Origin: Lethocerus indicus
Lineage: Eukaryota; Arthropoda; Insecta; Hemiptera; Belostomatidae
Reading direction: 5' to 3'
DNA: 64,000 nt
Assembly: GCA_019843655.1 (NCBI GenBank)
Contig: JACDQD010000006.1
Location: 5,820,034 to 5,884,033 of the forward strand
Notes under the pieces: model-generated
Told to the model about the DNA's origin: nothing
Databases searched by the model: none
What the model saw: the letters and a program-made list of their open reading frames with translations, nothing else
Shown here: positions 42,201-54,000 of the stretch, piece after piece
How the letters are laid out: every line of letters begins with the position of its first letter
Numbering within the stretch: position 1 is the stretch's first letter
Translations under genes and position numbers: made by a program

Positions 42201-42654
42201 ATTACGTTACCTAATTAAAATATTACTATCGACACATTAAATTCGAAAATAAACGTAACTAATTCCCCAGATTATTACTAAACATGGAACCCAGGATTTG
42301 GCGGAGAAGTAATTACTCTGCTCTCATAATCAGTACAATTAGCTATACAAGTAGCAGATATTAATGCAATAATTAAATCCCCACAACGAACATTTTCAAA
42401 GGGCGTAAATTTGTAGGACAAATAATGCCTGACCAAAATTATTCTGTTCCCAATTGCAGGCCGGCCGTTCGGGGATCACGCCATTCTCAAAGGCGGCCCC
42501 TGTACCACGAGTCGGCTGGCGATAACCCCAACATTTATAAGAGAGAAAATTCGGGAAAATTACAAAAAAAAAGAACCGTACTCACTTCCATAATGATGCG
42601 GCCGACTTTCTGACCGTCGGCGGCCATATCGAAGTAGACCTTGGGCAAAGACAT
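32259..42654 (-). CDS. Cyclophilin A-type peptidyl-prolyl cis-trans isomerase, 3 exons, 165 aa
   Basis: Exons are 42,586-42,654, 32,749-32,965 and 32,259-32,470, joined in phases 0 and 1. The protein starts [20 protein letters not shown] and has the usual 165-residue length of single-domain cytosolic cyclophilins. The catalytic pocket residues are all present at their standard numbers: Arg55, Phe60, Gln63, Phe113, Trp121 and His126. It isomerises Xaa-Pro peptide bonds and should bind cyclosporin A (family knowledge, Trp121 being the key residue). The body of the gene is dominated by a 9.6 kb first intron holding a ~7 kb satellite array. The gene is divergent from SMC2, with 693 bp between starts. 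An in-frame ATG at 42,753 could add a 33-residue N-terminal extension; the start chosen here has adenine at -3 and gives the canonical length. Confidence 0.97.
32749..32965 (-). CDS. Cyclophilin A exon 2 (residues 24-96)
   Basis: The exon begins [16 protein letters not shown] after acceptor TTTTCAG and ends with the first base of Gly96 before a GTATAT donor. It carries [15 protein letters not shown], with the catalytic Arg55 and pocket residues Phe60 and Gln63. Confidence 0.97.
33199..33245. repeat. (TA)n microsatellite in cyclophilin A intron 1
   Basis: About 47 bp of TA dinucleotides, roughly 165 bp before the satellite array starts. Confidence 0.95.
33411..40430. repeat. Tandem satellite array, ~223 bp unit, about 30 copies, inside cyclophilin A intron 1
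   Basis: The landmark TGTGTAAGAA recurs at 33,411, 33,631, 33,855, 34,079, 34,303, 34,527, 34,751, 34,976, 35,201 and so on, every 220-225 bp, to 40,258. Copies from 33.4 to 36.4 kb and from 38.7 to 40.3 kb are nearly identical, differing mainly in the A/T-rich junction. Between 36.48 and 38.7 kb many are shortened, rearranged or missing bases. The last copy decays after about 40,380. Each unit has a 7-bp inverted repeat (TTCTCTT, 10-base loop, AAGAGAA). One minus-strand frame is open across a unit, giving 70-100 codon open frames, but the copies are homogenised, so this is one observation repeated and not evidence for coding. I do not recognise the unit. Confidence 0.97.
40431..42585 (-). 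other. 5' part of cyclophilin A intron 1
   Basis: AT-rich, CpG-poor DNA between the satellite and exon 1, with no exon or transposon recognised. CpG returns from about 42,200, and 42,460-42,530 is a small CpG-rich patch just inside the intron, as expected near an unmethylated promoter. Confidence 0.5.
42586..42654 (-). CDS. Cyclophilin A exon 1 coding part (residues 1-23)
   Basis: The ATG at 42,654 has AAA just before it, a good start context. The exon encodes the first beta strand (KVYFDM) and ends in phase 0 at Glu23 with donor GTGAGT. The frame stays open upstream through the ATG at 42,753. Confidence 0.95.
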
Positions 42655-42753
42655 TTTAGAGTAGTCGGAACGTGCGAGGAGAAGTGAAGCGGGTATCGCG
42701 CGTCGGTCAAAGAGGCGAGGGACCCGGCACACACACCCCACCAACACGCTCAT
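42655..42753 (-). other. In-frame N-terminal extension of cyclophilin A from an upstream ATG (33 codons)
   Basis: The ATG at 42,753 (context GAGATGA) is in frame with the canonical start. The extension has about five Arg and one Lys against two Asp, interspersed with hydrophobics (MSVLVGCVCRVPRLFDRR and then a Leu-rich stretch), a typical mitochondrial presequence composition. The TATA box places the transcription start about 15 bases before this ATG, so initiation could vary with start-site choice and leaky scanning. Confidence 0.45.
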
Positions 42754-42789
42754 CTCGACGGAAGTAGAGTGCACCACTAGACTATCCGT

Positions 42790-42798
42790 CTTTATATA
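42790..42798 (-). promoter_or_regulatory. TATA box of cyclophilin A
   Basis: TATATAAAG on the minus strand. Transcription would begin near 42,768, about 115 bases before the canonical ATG and about 15 before the upstream in-frame ATG. Confidence 0.6.
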
Positions 42799-43221
42799 CC
42801 TTATACCCCTTTTCCGTTCCCTATCTATTTTAGTATCCGAATTAAAAACAAGCTTAGAACCGAAAATTTTAAAAATACTAAGCCGTTGAACTTTAGCCAG
42901 TCTCCGTGCGCTTTTCACCTCCAAAATCAAAATACCCACTAATCCAAAAAAAAGATTTTGTATAAATATATAATTAAGTATAAAACGAAGGTTTTAATTA
43001 TTGTTCGATGCCTAAATTTGATCGGCTAATATTCTTTAGCGCTTCGTTGAGGAATGATTCACTATAACCGCCGATGCCTTGTTTTCTTAATTTTTATTAA
43101 TTTTGTTCGTAAGTAATACTAAATAATCGTATACAGAAGTTAAATAAGGCCGAATTAGTCCCCAAATTGGAAGCGAAAGAAGAACGCCTGTAACAAAGGA
43201 TGAAACCTACCGATGGACGTT

Positions 43222-43239
43222 ACGCGTCCCGCCATTTTT
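43222..43239 (+). promoter_or_regulatory. MluI box / E2F-like / YY1-like sites upstream of SMC2
   Basis: ACGCGT at 43,222-43,227 runs into TCCCGCCATTTTT. TCCCGCC matches the E2F core, and GCCATTTT matches the YY1/Pleiohomeotic core. They lie about 110-125 bases before the SMC2 ATG, a plausible position for cell-cycle control of a condensin gene. Motif matches only. Confidence 0.4.
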
Positions 43240-43347
43240 ACCGTTTACTGATTTTAGCCGTTAATTTGGAGATAACCGACCTCTCTACGAATGGAAGTCT
43301 CATCTTATTAAGTTGTTTTCGGTCATCGAAGTTTTGTTTCGTTTAAA

Positions 43348-43515
43348 ATGCACTTGAAAAGCGTGATTTTGGACGGGTTCAAATCCTACGGGACGCGGAC
43401 GGAGATAAAAGGTTTTGATCCAGAATTCAACGCTATTACTGGATTCAATGGCACTGGAAAGTCGAATATTTTGGATTCTATATGCTTCGTACTTGGCATT
43501 ACTAATCTATCTCAT
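43348..43515 (+). CDS. SMC2: SMC2 exon 1 (residues 1-56, Walker A)
   Basis: Starts [20 protein letters not shown] after a TTTAAA leader context. It contains the P-loop [13 protein letters not shown] that binds ATP phosphates. Donor CAT|GTAAGA, phase 0. Confidence 0.97.
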
Positions 43516-46500
43516 GTAAGATTTTTTATTTACTTAGTTGTCTAAAGTGGTGACCGGATAGTTTTACTGATGTGGTAGGTAGTAACCATTCCTGTTTAGG
43601 ACTCTTGCAGCAGTTATTAGTCTTGAAAACTGCCACAAATTAACAAAGTAGCCCTTGCTACATGATTATTAGCATTTATTAGACAAATTTCCTTATAATA
43701 TATATTCTAGTTTTTACTAGTATGAATACCGGAAAAAACTGTCATACCTTGGGTAATGACAATAGCCAGAATTAAACTTTTGATATAATGTTTACACGTT
43801 CTGTCATTGCAGAATTTTAATGACAACAATGCCCTAAAAGATTTATAATGATGTTATAGGTGCGTGCTGGTTCTTTGAAAGAATTAATTTATAAAAGTGG
43901 ACAAGCTGGAGTTACAAAAGCTTCAGTTACTATTGTTTTTGATAATACTGATAGCAGTAAAAGCCCAATAAACTATGAACAGTTCAAGGAAATTACTGTT
44001 ACTAGACAGGTATGTTTATATTTAATAAGCTTGTTTTTTATTTTTTGTGGGAGTGATATTGAATTGAATTTTTGTGGATATATTCACTAATCACATGTGG
44101 TCTGGCTAATATCTGTTATACAATCATTTTCTTTTCTTTTAGATTGTTGTGTCTGGAAAAAATCGCTACATGATTAACGGATCTACAGTCACTCACAGAC
44201 ATGTGACTGACTTCTTTAATTCAGTTCAGTTAAATGTAAACAACCCTCACTTTTTAATCATGCAAGGAAGAATAACAAAAGTACTCAACATGAAACCTCC
44301 GGAGGTATTTTATACACAACATGTGTATTGTATTTTATTTATAAGTAATGTAATTTATAAAAAAAGTATCATAATTATGACTAACAGGTAAATTCCATAT
44401 CAAGCTGAGTTTTAGTTGTCATTTCATTCAAATTCTATAACAATATTGTTGAAATACCAAAATTTGTATTGTTTGGACACGTTGTATAGTTGACACGTGA
44501 AATATATATCTAGAAAATAACTAACAGAGTTCAAGAACTTGTTTGCTTAACTGATTTTATCTCTAATTTGAGGTAAAAGGTTTTGTTTCCATTAGGTTAA
44601 GTAAAAAATAGAGAGATGTATGTGTATATATATATATCTTTGTGAATTTTAAATTTTTAGATCTTGTCCATGATAGAAGAGGCTGCAGGTACTAGCATGT
44701 ATGAGCACAAGAAGCAAGGAGCACAAAAAACGATTGTGAAGAAAGATACAAAACTGAAAGAGATGGATGAGGTAAATTCATATTTAATGATATCTGTAAT
44801 GTACCTTTTACATATTTTTAAACACTTTATTCAGTTATAAAAGAGATATAAAACTAAAAGAGATGGATAAGGTAAATTCATGTTATAATGATCTTTGCCA
44901 TCAGTAACAAAGCAAACAGCAACAGCGTTCCATGTTTTTTGTTTGTTGTTGTTGTAACTCTTTTTAAAAATTTAATTTGAATCTGTTTTAGATGGTGACT
45001 GACAAGATAAATCCAAAATTACAACGTCTCAAAGATGAAAAAACTGATTATGTGGAATATCAGAAAGTTAATAGAGAACTTGATCGGGTTTCACGTATCT
45101 CTACTGCTTGGCAGTTTGTGCAGACTGAGGTTAGTGTTAACTATAATATGACAATATAACAAAGACAGATTGTTCCTTTTCTGTGGGCACTTCTTTTCAG
45201 AATCTCATTTCTCATTCTTCCCAAATCGTTGGATAAAGGTTTTAGTTAGATGTCCTGAAACTTTAAATTTAGAAATTCACATAATATAGTAGTTGTGTAA
45301 TCAAGTACAGGTTTGGGAATTTTGACATTTTGGTCATCCTCATCACAAGTTTGAATGAAACAGTTTAATTTTGACATTTCTCAGAGATTATAGTGGTGGT
45401 CTCATCTGCATGACAGTGGACAGTGGTAAAGGGTACTATCCCACCTTGCTGTTATAATAGAGCTGGAATATGACCCCCAAAATTCAAATAGAAAAGTTGC
45501 GGGGGAGTTCTTGAATGTTAAAAAATTAACATCATGATTTTTGAAAGATTAAAACACATAAACTTTTTGAAATTGAAGTTCAGTTACTTGTTTGATCTCT
45601 GAGTAAATGAGAAAAGCAGTAATATGAATGGATAGGAGATTTCACAGGTAATTTGTATTAATTGATTAAATCTAAAACATACATTGAACTGATAGAGGTA
45701 TGGGTTCTCTTTCCTCCATCCTCTCTTTCAGAAATGACCCCTCCATATTAATCAAAAGCACCTCTACCCCATTAAATCTTTAGGGTATAATTTGATTGTT
45801 TACTTATAATTCCAGGAAAAGCACAAATTGGTCTCAAATCAGATTGAACAGCTAACTCAAGAATTAGAAAACTTGCAGAAGACAATGGCTGATGGACATG
45901 AAAAGATTAAAAGCCTGCAAGAGCAAGCTGATGAACTCCATAGGAAGCGTGATGAAGAGAGTGGTGGTAAATTGCAGCAGATTGAGAAGCAGTTGGAAGA
46001 AAAGGAGAAGGCTGAGGCCAAAATGTCAGCACATATTAAAAGCACAAAGGAAAATATTGACAGTGAAAAGAGAAAGTGGAAACAGTTGGAAAAGGATCTG
46101 AAGGAGGATGAAAAAGTATTAGCGAGTAAGAAGGCAGAATTGGGGACAGTTCAGGCAGTGTATGATTCATTACGAAATGCAGAGAAACAAGATGCTGAGA
46201 AGTTGGAGGCTGTTCAAAAAAGGTTCCAGGCAGTTAGTGCTGGCCTTTTGGCTAGTGATGATGGTGAAGATGCTACTTTGCAAGATCAACTTATGAGTAT
46301 GTTATTTATATCATTTTATTTTTTTTTTATTAACTTTTGATTCATAAATATACCATCAAGTAGGCACAAAATTTAATCTGGTGGTAGTGGTTTTATTTTA
46401 CCATAAAGTACAAAATAAACTTAGAAAACATATCATTAGAGAATATTTATGGTAGTAAGTATGTAGTTACTTTATTCCTCTGATTAACACACATTATTAA

Positions 46501-49500
46501 AACAAAGTCAGAAAATAACAGTTTTCAACTTCTGCTGAAGTTTATAGAAGAAGCAACTACCAGGTTCTGGTTTATTTACCAGTTTATATTATCTGGTAAA
46601 TTTCTTATTTACAAGATAAATTTTGAAATGTTATTGTGTCTCTCACTATTATGTGGCACAAAATAATACTCACATGTAGAGTATGTGAATGTCTATTCAG
46701 CTTGTTATTTCCAATATGCTTTTCTAAACTGGGCTTGTGCCTGAGTGTTATAACTCTTAAACTAGCACAAAGGTGGAAAAAAGCCTTGAAGTTATAATTT
46801 TTGTTTGTAGTGGCTAAAGAGCAGCTTACACAAAAGGAAACTGAGCTGAAGCAATTTGCAATGCAATTAGACCACAGCAAGAGAGAATTTAAGACCAAGG
46901 AGCCCCAGTTAAAACATACGCAGATGGCTTTTGAAAAAGATAGGAAAGAATTGGAATGCAGGGAAAGGGAGGTGACCAAACTTCAGGTAAGTTTGTAACT
47001 TTCCTTTTATTTTGGAATAATTCAGACTTCATTAATGTATATTATTAAACTTAAATTATTTAATGAGAGCAATATTTAAGTATAATTATGAATTTAAGGT
47101 AATAAAGGTTTGTCATTTTCTTGTCCATGTGTTTATTTGAAAGCCAATCACCCCTTTTTATTAATTGTTGTCTTGTCTAAACATTACTTAGGGATAAATT
47201 GCACATTAAAGAGACCATATGGAACATGCACATAATATGTAACAATTGTATTCTGATATAACTAATTACTTCAGTTACAGTAAAACAGATAATTCCAGCA
47301 TCTGTTGTGGGAATAGCTATTGAGGAGTTTTTCAACCCGATCTTTGATTAACCTATAATGGATTATTGTTTTTGTAAATTTATTAGTATTATCCATGACT
47401 CCAGTTGCACATACTTCCCCATTCTGCACACAGTTTTTGGCAAAAATAAGTACAAAGTTGCAGTCATTATATTATAAATTATATTAGCTAGATCAAGCGT
47501 TTGTTAATCGTAGTTTAAAATTGTGATTGGGTGAATGTAGTTTTAAATAGTACTGACTGATTTTTAGGAAGGATTAAGACATATGAATTATGAAGATGGA
47601 TTGTTGGACAAGCTTCATGATCAATTAAAAACACTCAAAATGGAAACCCGACAATGTACTGATATAGTCAATAACATTGAGCATAAGTATGTTTAACATT
47701 AATATATGACATCCTTTCTTAGAATGTTTTTATGCATTTTCCTTTGTTTTTTCATTTTATAATGTGTTGGTGAATAGTTTCATTGCTGTTTAGTTTAATG
47801 CAATTGTTGCTATATATTATTCAATTTAAAATTTATTTCATAAATTTAATTCTGGTTTAGATTTCCTCAGCTTAGTTTTCATTACAAGGATCCAGAACCA
47901 AATTTTAATCGAAATTCAGTCCGGGGTCTTTTGTGTAAACTGTTCACTGTCAAGGATCCTAGATTTGTGCGAGCTCTGGAGACTGCTGCTGGAGGAAAAG
48001 TAATATAAAATTTTATAATAAATCAGTTACCTGCTTACAGTATAGTGATTAATAATTAAAATAATTGCCCTTTTTTAGTTGTACAATGTAGTTGTTGAAA
48101 ATGAAAGAGTTGGAGCAAAATTAATTCAGAAAGGTCAACTCCTAAGAAGAACGACATTTGCCCCTTTGGATAAAATTCAAGGCACTACTATGAGTCCTCA
48201 TCTTGTACAAAAAGCAAAACAAATGGTAATTATCCAGGCCTTATGTATTTAATAATGAATGTTCTGGTTTCATGTGGAAGTTTCATATCCTTCAGTGTGA
48301 TAAAGACTGAATTGTGGCATTTTAAAAATAAATGTCCACGTATAGTGGCATCAGGCACATTTGCGTGGTAAATAAATACAGTTAAAAAAATAAATAAATG
48401 TAATGTGTTCATATATTATCTACTGTTTACATTTGAGAGAAAATGTATTATTTGACTCCTTTTGAATATAAGTTTAGATAGATACTTATTTACAAAAGTT
48501 TGTTCTCTCTTATGTACCTGCAGTAAAAGATAAATTTAAATTGAAATATTTTTCATGTTCATATATTAATCCAAACATGATGTGTCATTCATAAAAATTG
48601 TTTTTAGGTTGGAGCAGATAATGTATATCTGGCTCAGTCTTTGATCTCTTATGCTCCGGAATATGAGAGAGTAATGTCATGGGCTTTTGGAAATGTACTT
48701 ATTTGTACAACTGGTGATGTTGCTGTTAAAGTGTGTTACAGTCGTGAAATACTCAAAAAGACTGTAACACTTGATGGTGATGTTTATGATCCATCTGGTA
48801 CTATTTCTGGAGGTATGTAAAAAAATCCTAAAAATAATAAAAAGTTTCTTTAAAATAATATAAGATAATAGAAGAAATATTTTTGGGTATCACTGAAAAT
48901 TGGTTAGTTGTTAAAATTTGTTTTCTTCTCCCTACAAGTTATATCGGAAAAATTAGTAGGAAATATTGTATTGTGAGCCAACATTGTATCCTTTTATAAT
49001 TGTTTTCTGTGATACTAGAAAGGATTGTAGCTTATAGTTATGAAACATTTAAAATTATGTACCACATATTCTTTTTTAATTTATTAAGGGCAACAAAAAA
49101 TATAATTCATAGAACTCAACCAATGTTTCCTTCTATTTAGTGATGGATCATTTGAAAAGAGTAATTATATGAAATAGTTGCACTCTAACAATTTGTTTAA
49201 ACTGATATATGATCCATTTAGGGTTGAATTCTTATGATAATATTAAGAATATTACTTAAGAAACATTTTGTTTCAATAAGTAACTGAAAAAATCCTAACA
49301 GCATTATCTTTGTGAGTACATTTGTATTTATTTGTTAAGTTTAAGTTACACCCCTTATTAATTTGAGCAATATTTCATAGTAAACTCTCTCATCAACAAT
49401 TTGTCTGTTACAGGTGCGGTTGTAAGAACAGATCCTGTGTTGGGAGTTATTAGAGAAGTGAGAGAAGCAGATGAAACATTGGCTGTGAAGAAAGTTGAAA

Positions 49501-50972
49501 TAGATAAAATCAACCAACAAATAAGTCAGATTGGTAACATTGCTTCACAGTAAGTTGACTAATGTTTTATATATCTAATTATATCACTTATTAGGAAAAT
49601 ATAATGAACTTACTGTTTACTTTGTTGTTACATTCTTGTTCACTAATACTATACTGTATCTATAACTAAAGCCACTCATATTCCAAAAGAAAATTTAAGA
49701 ACTGGGTCATTAATGCAATATACATCATTATAGAATTCTGAATAGCATTTTGGTTACAAGGGTCTTTTTTATAATGCAATTGCAAAATTATATTTGTCAC
49801 TGATCACATATGTTTTTAGATATAGTAATGCAAAGCAAAAATTGGCACTACAACAACGAGAATTGGAAATGATCAAAGACCGTCTTCAACAAACAGCTCA
49901 CTATCAATTGCAAAAGGAATTGGAAGATTTAAAAGCTATCATAGGTAAGTTTTTGTTTTGTTTTGAGTTTGTTAATTTTATCAACACATCTTTTTTAAAT
50001 GAATAAAAGTTTTATTTATATTGTTACAGTTGACACTATATCTGCCATTAGTTTGTGTTTTTTTAAATTGTTTGTATTGTGTCAAATTATTTAACGTTTC
50101 TACTATAAAACGTTTATTGTTTGGATATAATATAAGATAATGTGTAACATCACCTGAGACATGTTTTACATATTGTATGGAATAAATTTGAAACTAATCT
50201 CTTCAAGTATATTTTTACCAGATGAAAACAGTATGCGCATTGAAGAGTGTCAAATTGTTATAAAAGAGAAAAAGAACAAAGTTTCTGAGTTGGAAAACAA
50301 AATGAAAAACTTAAAAGAATTCAGAGATAAACAACTGAAAGAAGTTGAAGCTGAATTAAAAAAAGCAAAGAAGAAATCTGAAGATAGCCGTAACAATTGG
50401 AAAAAAAGAGAACAGGTAATAAAGACAGTTAGTTCTTTCATCAGTTAAGTAAAACATTACACAGCAGATGACATTATAAATATAATATTTAAAAAAATGA
50501 ATGTAATTAAAACTTATTTTTGTTATTAATGTCTTTAGTTACTGTTTACATATTTAACAGTAATATCTTACTTAAATCTATCAATGGCTCAGAGTTAATT
50601 ACATGTATCCTCTGTACCTAATTCAAATTTTCAATTATGAACATTTAACAATGCTAAATTAATAGCTTTAATCATGTAGGTTATTTATTAAGGGAAGAAG
50701 ATATTCATTTGGAGGACCTTTTGCATTTAAATTGTGTCAAAATCAACTCCAGCCAAAAAATATTGTTTGGTTGAAAACAACTGTAGTCAACAATCATTAA
50801 TCTATTTTTTATTTATTATAGGAATTTGAGGCATTATCTCTGGAAATTAAAGAATTAGACAAATGCGTACAAAATGGTAAGGAGCAGTTGGTTAAAAATG
50901 TAGAATTAATTCAGCAATTTGAAGCTGAAATGTTGGAACTTGATGAACAGTACAAACAAGCACATGTAAGTT

Positions 50973-51026
<54 letters not shown>

Positions 51027-54000
51027 ACAGTTATTAGGATAATGTAAGAAGTTAATTACAAACACGTGTTGTTTATTTTGAGATTTTGTTAATTTAATTT
51101 AATATATATTTACAGTTTTAAGTTTTATTATAATCAACTGTTCAAACAATAAATTGAATATATTTTTTAGGAAGAGGTGAAGCACTTCAAACTTCAGGTT
51201 AAAGCACAGAAAGATACCATAGGACAAAAGAACAAAGAAATTAATCAAATTAATTCCCAAAAAGATAAACTTGTGATGAGAATTAGTGAGATGGATGTTG
51301 AATGCAAGCAACTTGGAATTACACGGAACACACTTACAAATGATAAAAAGGAAGCAGAAAACATGGTAATTGTTCTTAAAAGTAGCTCCTTTTTATAAAT
51401 TAATATATAATTTATTATTAGAAACTTTTTATAATTTTCATTAAACTTTTTCAGGGCTTCGATGCTCTCAAACTGTGTATTTCAAACACTGTTCCTTTTT
51501 TATGATTTCTGTCAGTTGTATTTTATTGTTTACTAGTTGGTTTAATTAGCAGTAACTGATTATTTTAAATGCTTCACAATGAGTAAATTACATATATTCT
51601 TTCATATTTTATTACCCTGCAATGCTTGTCATAATAGTCTATATGACTATTGTGTTGATATCTATATATTTGTTTCTTAATTACAAATTGTTAATTTGTT
51701 GGAATATTTCAATTTAGGGTAAAGTCTGAAATTTCCTTGAATTTTAGAAAGTAGTGTTTTTCAAGCTGTGGTACTTATTTTTGGCTCTGCACATTAGGGT
51801 CTACTGATGGCGTTTTAAGATATTGTACAAATAATGTCTGCCTAAATACAATAAATATCTTCTATTTGAATGATATTCATGATTTTATTTCAACAGCCAC
51901 ATATTTCAATTTGTGATATTTTAATATTCTAGTTGCGAGACTTGAAAAAACTTAACAAGTGGATTGATGATGACAGAGAATTTTTTGGACAGCCCAATGG
52001 CTTATATGACTTCAATGCAAACAATCCTAGGGTAGCAATGAATAGGATGAAAGAACTAACTGAACTCAAAGACAAATTGGAAAGGACTTTAAATTCAAAA
52101 GCAGTAGACATGTTGGGTGCACAAGAGGAACAGGTATGGCCATGAAAACATTTATTTTCACAATTATTTTAAACAAATGGAAATGTTTTTGTAATGAACA
52201 ATTTTACTAGCAAATTAGCCTCTTTAATATTTTATATAATTCATGTGTGGTGTAGAATATATTTTATGTTCATATTGTTATTACAAGGAACGATTATTTT
52301 AATTTGTTCAGTTTCAAGAAGTAATGACTAAAAAAACAATAATAGAAGAAGATAGGTCCACGTTACTTTGTGTCATTGAAGAACTTGATTTGAAAAAAGA
52401 AGAAGCTATAAGAAAAGCTTGGGAAAAAGTCAACACTGATTTCAACTCCATATTGAGTTCTTTGTTACCAAGTGCTCAGGCCAGGTTGAGACTTGTTGAT
52501 GAAAAGGACCTTTTTTGCGGGCTTGAGGTAATTTTTCTTTGCACCGTGTTCTACAATATCATTAATCAAACAAAGTCACCTTCAGTGTACTAATATTTTA
52601 ATATTTAAGAACTGAAATTGAAATCATATTTTTTTGTAAATAACATATTATGTCAGTGAGTCTTTGTAATTAAAACTACAACAGGATGTTATCGTTAGAT
52701 AAAAGTTTCTACAGTCTCTTGAATTAGTAAAAACAATTTCAAATAATTGGAAGTTTTGTGTAATTAATGATCTATTTGTGTTTTATTATATGTTAATAAT
52801 GTAGTGGGACACTTGTAAACTATTGTGGGGATTTAGTGGATGTATGCCACTTGGTGATAATAGGCAGTTGCTTAAGAATCAGTGTTTGCATTAATACTTA
52901 AATTATATAACAGATAATTAAGTATATAAGAAAGTTAAAGATTATTATCCTTAGGAAAATTATAATTGGATTTATCTGATCTATTTAGCATTGGCTTAGC
53001 TATGTGAATTATTTTTTACCTCTGGGTAGAAACATATTTCTTAAAGTAGTAATAATTTTTCATATTTTAAATTTCAGGTTAAAGTTGGCTTCGGTGGAAT
53101 TTGGAAAGAGAGCTTGGATGAACTGAGTGGAGGTCAGAGGTCACTTGTGGCGCTTTCATTGATCCTGGCTATGTTGCTGTTTAAGCCAGCCCCACTGTAC
53201 ATCCTAGATGAAGTTGATGCAGCTCTAGATCCTTCACATACTCAGAACATTGGGCAAATGCTCAAGGCCCATTTTAGGCAATCTCAGGTGACTAACAATA
53301 TGACTAATACTTTAGATTAGTTGTATAGAAGTTTAGTGCAATGAGTTCCACCATTGAGGAACATGTAAATTTTCTTAGACCATGCATTTTTCAGTAATAC
53401 AAAGATTCTGATGAGATTAATGTAGAGAGTATAATTACTGAATAATACCTAGAGAAATATTACTATAATTAATTAGAACTTATTTATTACAACTATTTTT
53501 GTAAGAAAATAACTAATTATTTATGCTCCTTAAGATATTTTGGATCCTTAAGTTAGTAACTTAACTTAAATTATAATAATATATTTGCATTCATGAACTG
53601 AATATTAATATCCAGAAACAAGTATTCATTCAAATTGTTAGTTGAGGGAAATAGTTAGGAATGGTTTTCATTGTCAGCAACAAGGTTTCCTTGTTAAAAG
53701 GAAGGCAACTTGTAGGAAGTTCTGGTCATTTCTGTATGAAAAACAAAATCATTTAGAATCCCATACATTTAATTGGAATAAGGACCTAAGTACTGCAATT
53801 TTTTATATTTAAAAAAATTTTCATTATTGGATGTTTATTTCTAAAAATAGATGTTAGGGAGATATATTTGCTATGTCAAATAAAAAAATAGTTTTTCATT
53901 TTACTTATTTTTTCAGTTCATTATTGTGTCATTAAAGGATGGAATGTTCAACAATGCCAATGTTCTCTACAGGACAAAATTTGTTGACGGAATGTCTACA

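Larger units (their letters stand above)
42655..43347. promoter_or_regulatory. Divergent promoter region of cyclophilin A and SMC2
   Basis: The 693 bp between the two start codons are CpG-rich and flanked on both sides by CpG-poor gene bodies. The cyclophilin half carries a TATA box. The SMC2 half lacks an evident TATA box but has ACGCGT directly abutting TCCCGCCATTTTT at 43,222-43,239, which resembles E2F/DP and YY1/Pho sites. The two 5' UTRs lie inside this interval. Whether transcription is coupled cannot be told from sequence. Confidence 0.7.

Noticed and set aside
45857..52111. Minus-strand open frames inside the SMC2 exons
   Set aside because: Shadows of coiled-coil coding sequence; the plus-strand gene explains every exon and splice phase.
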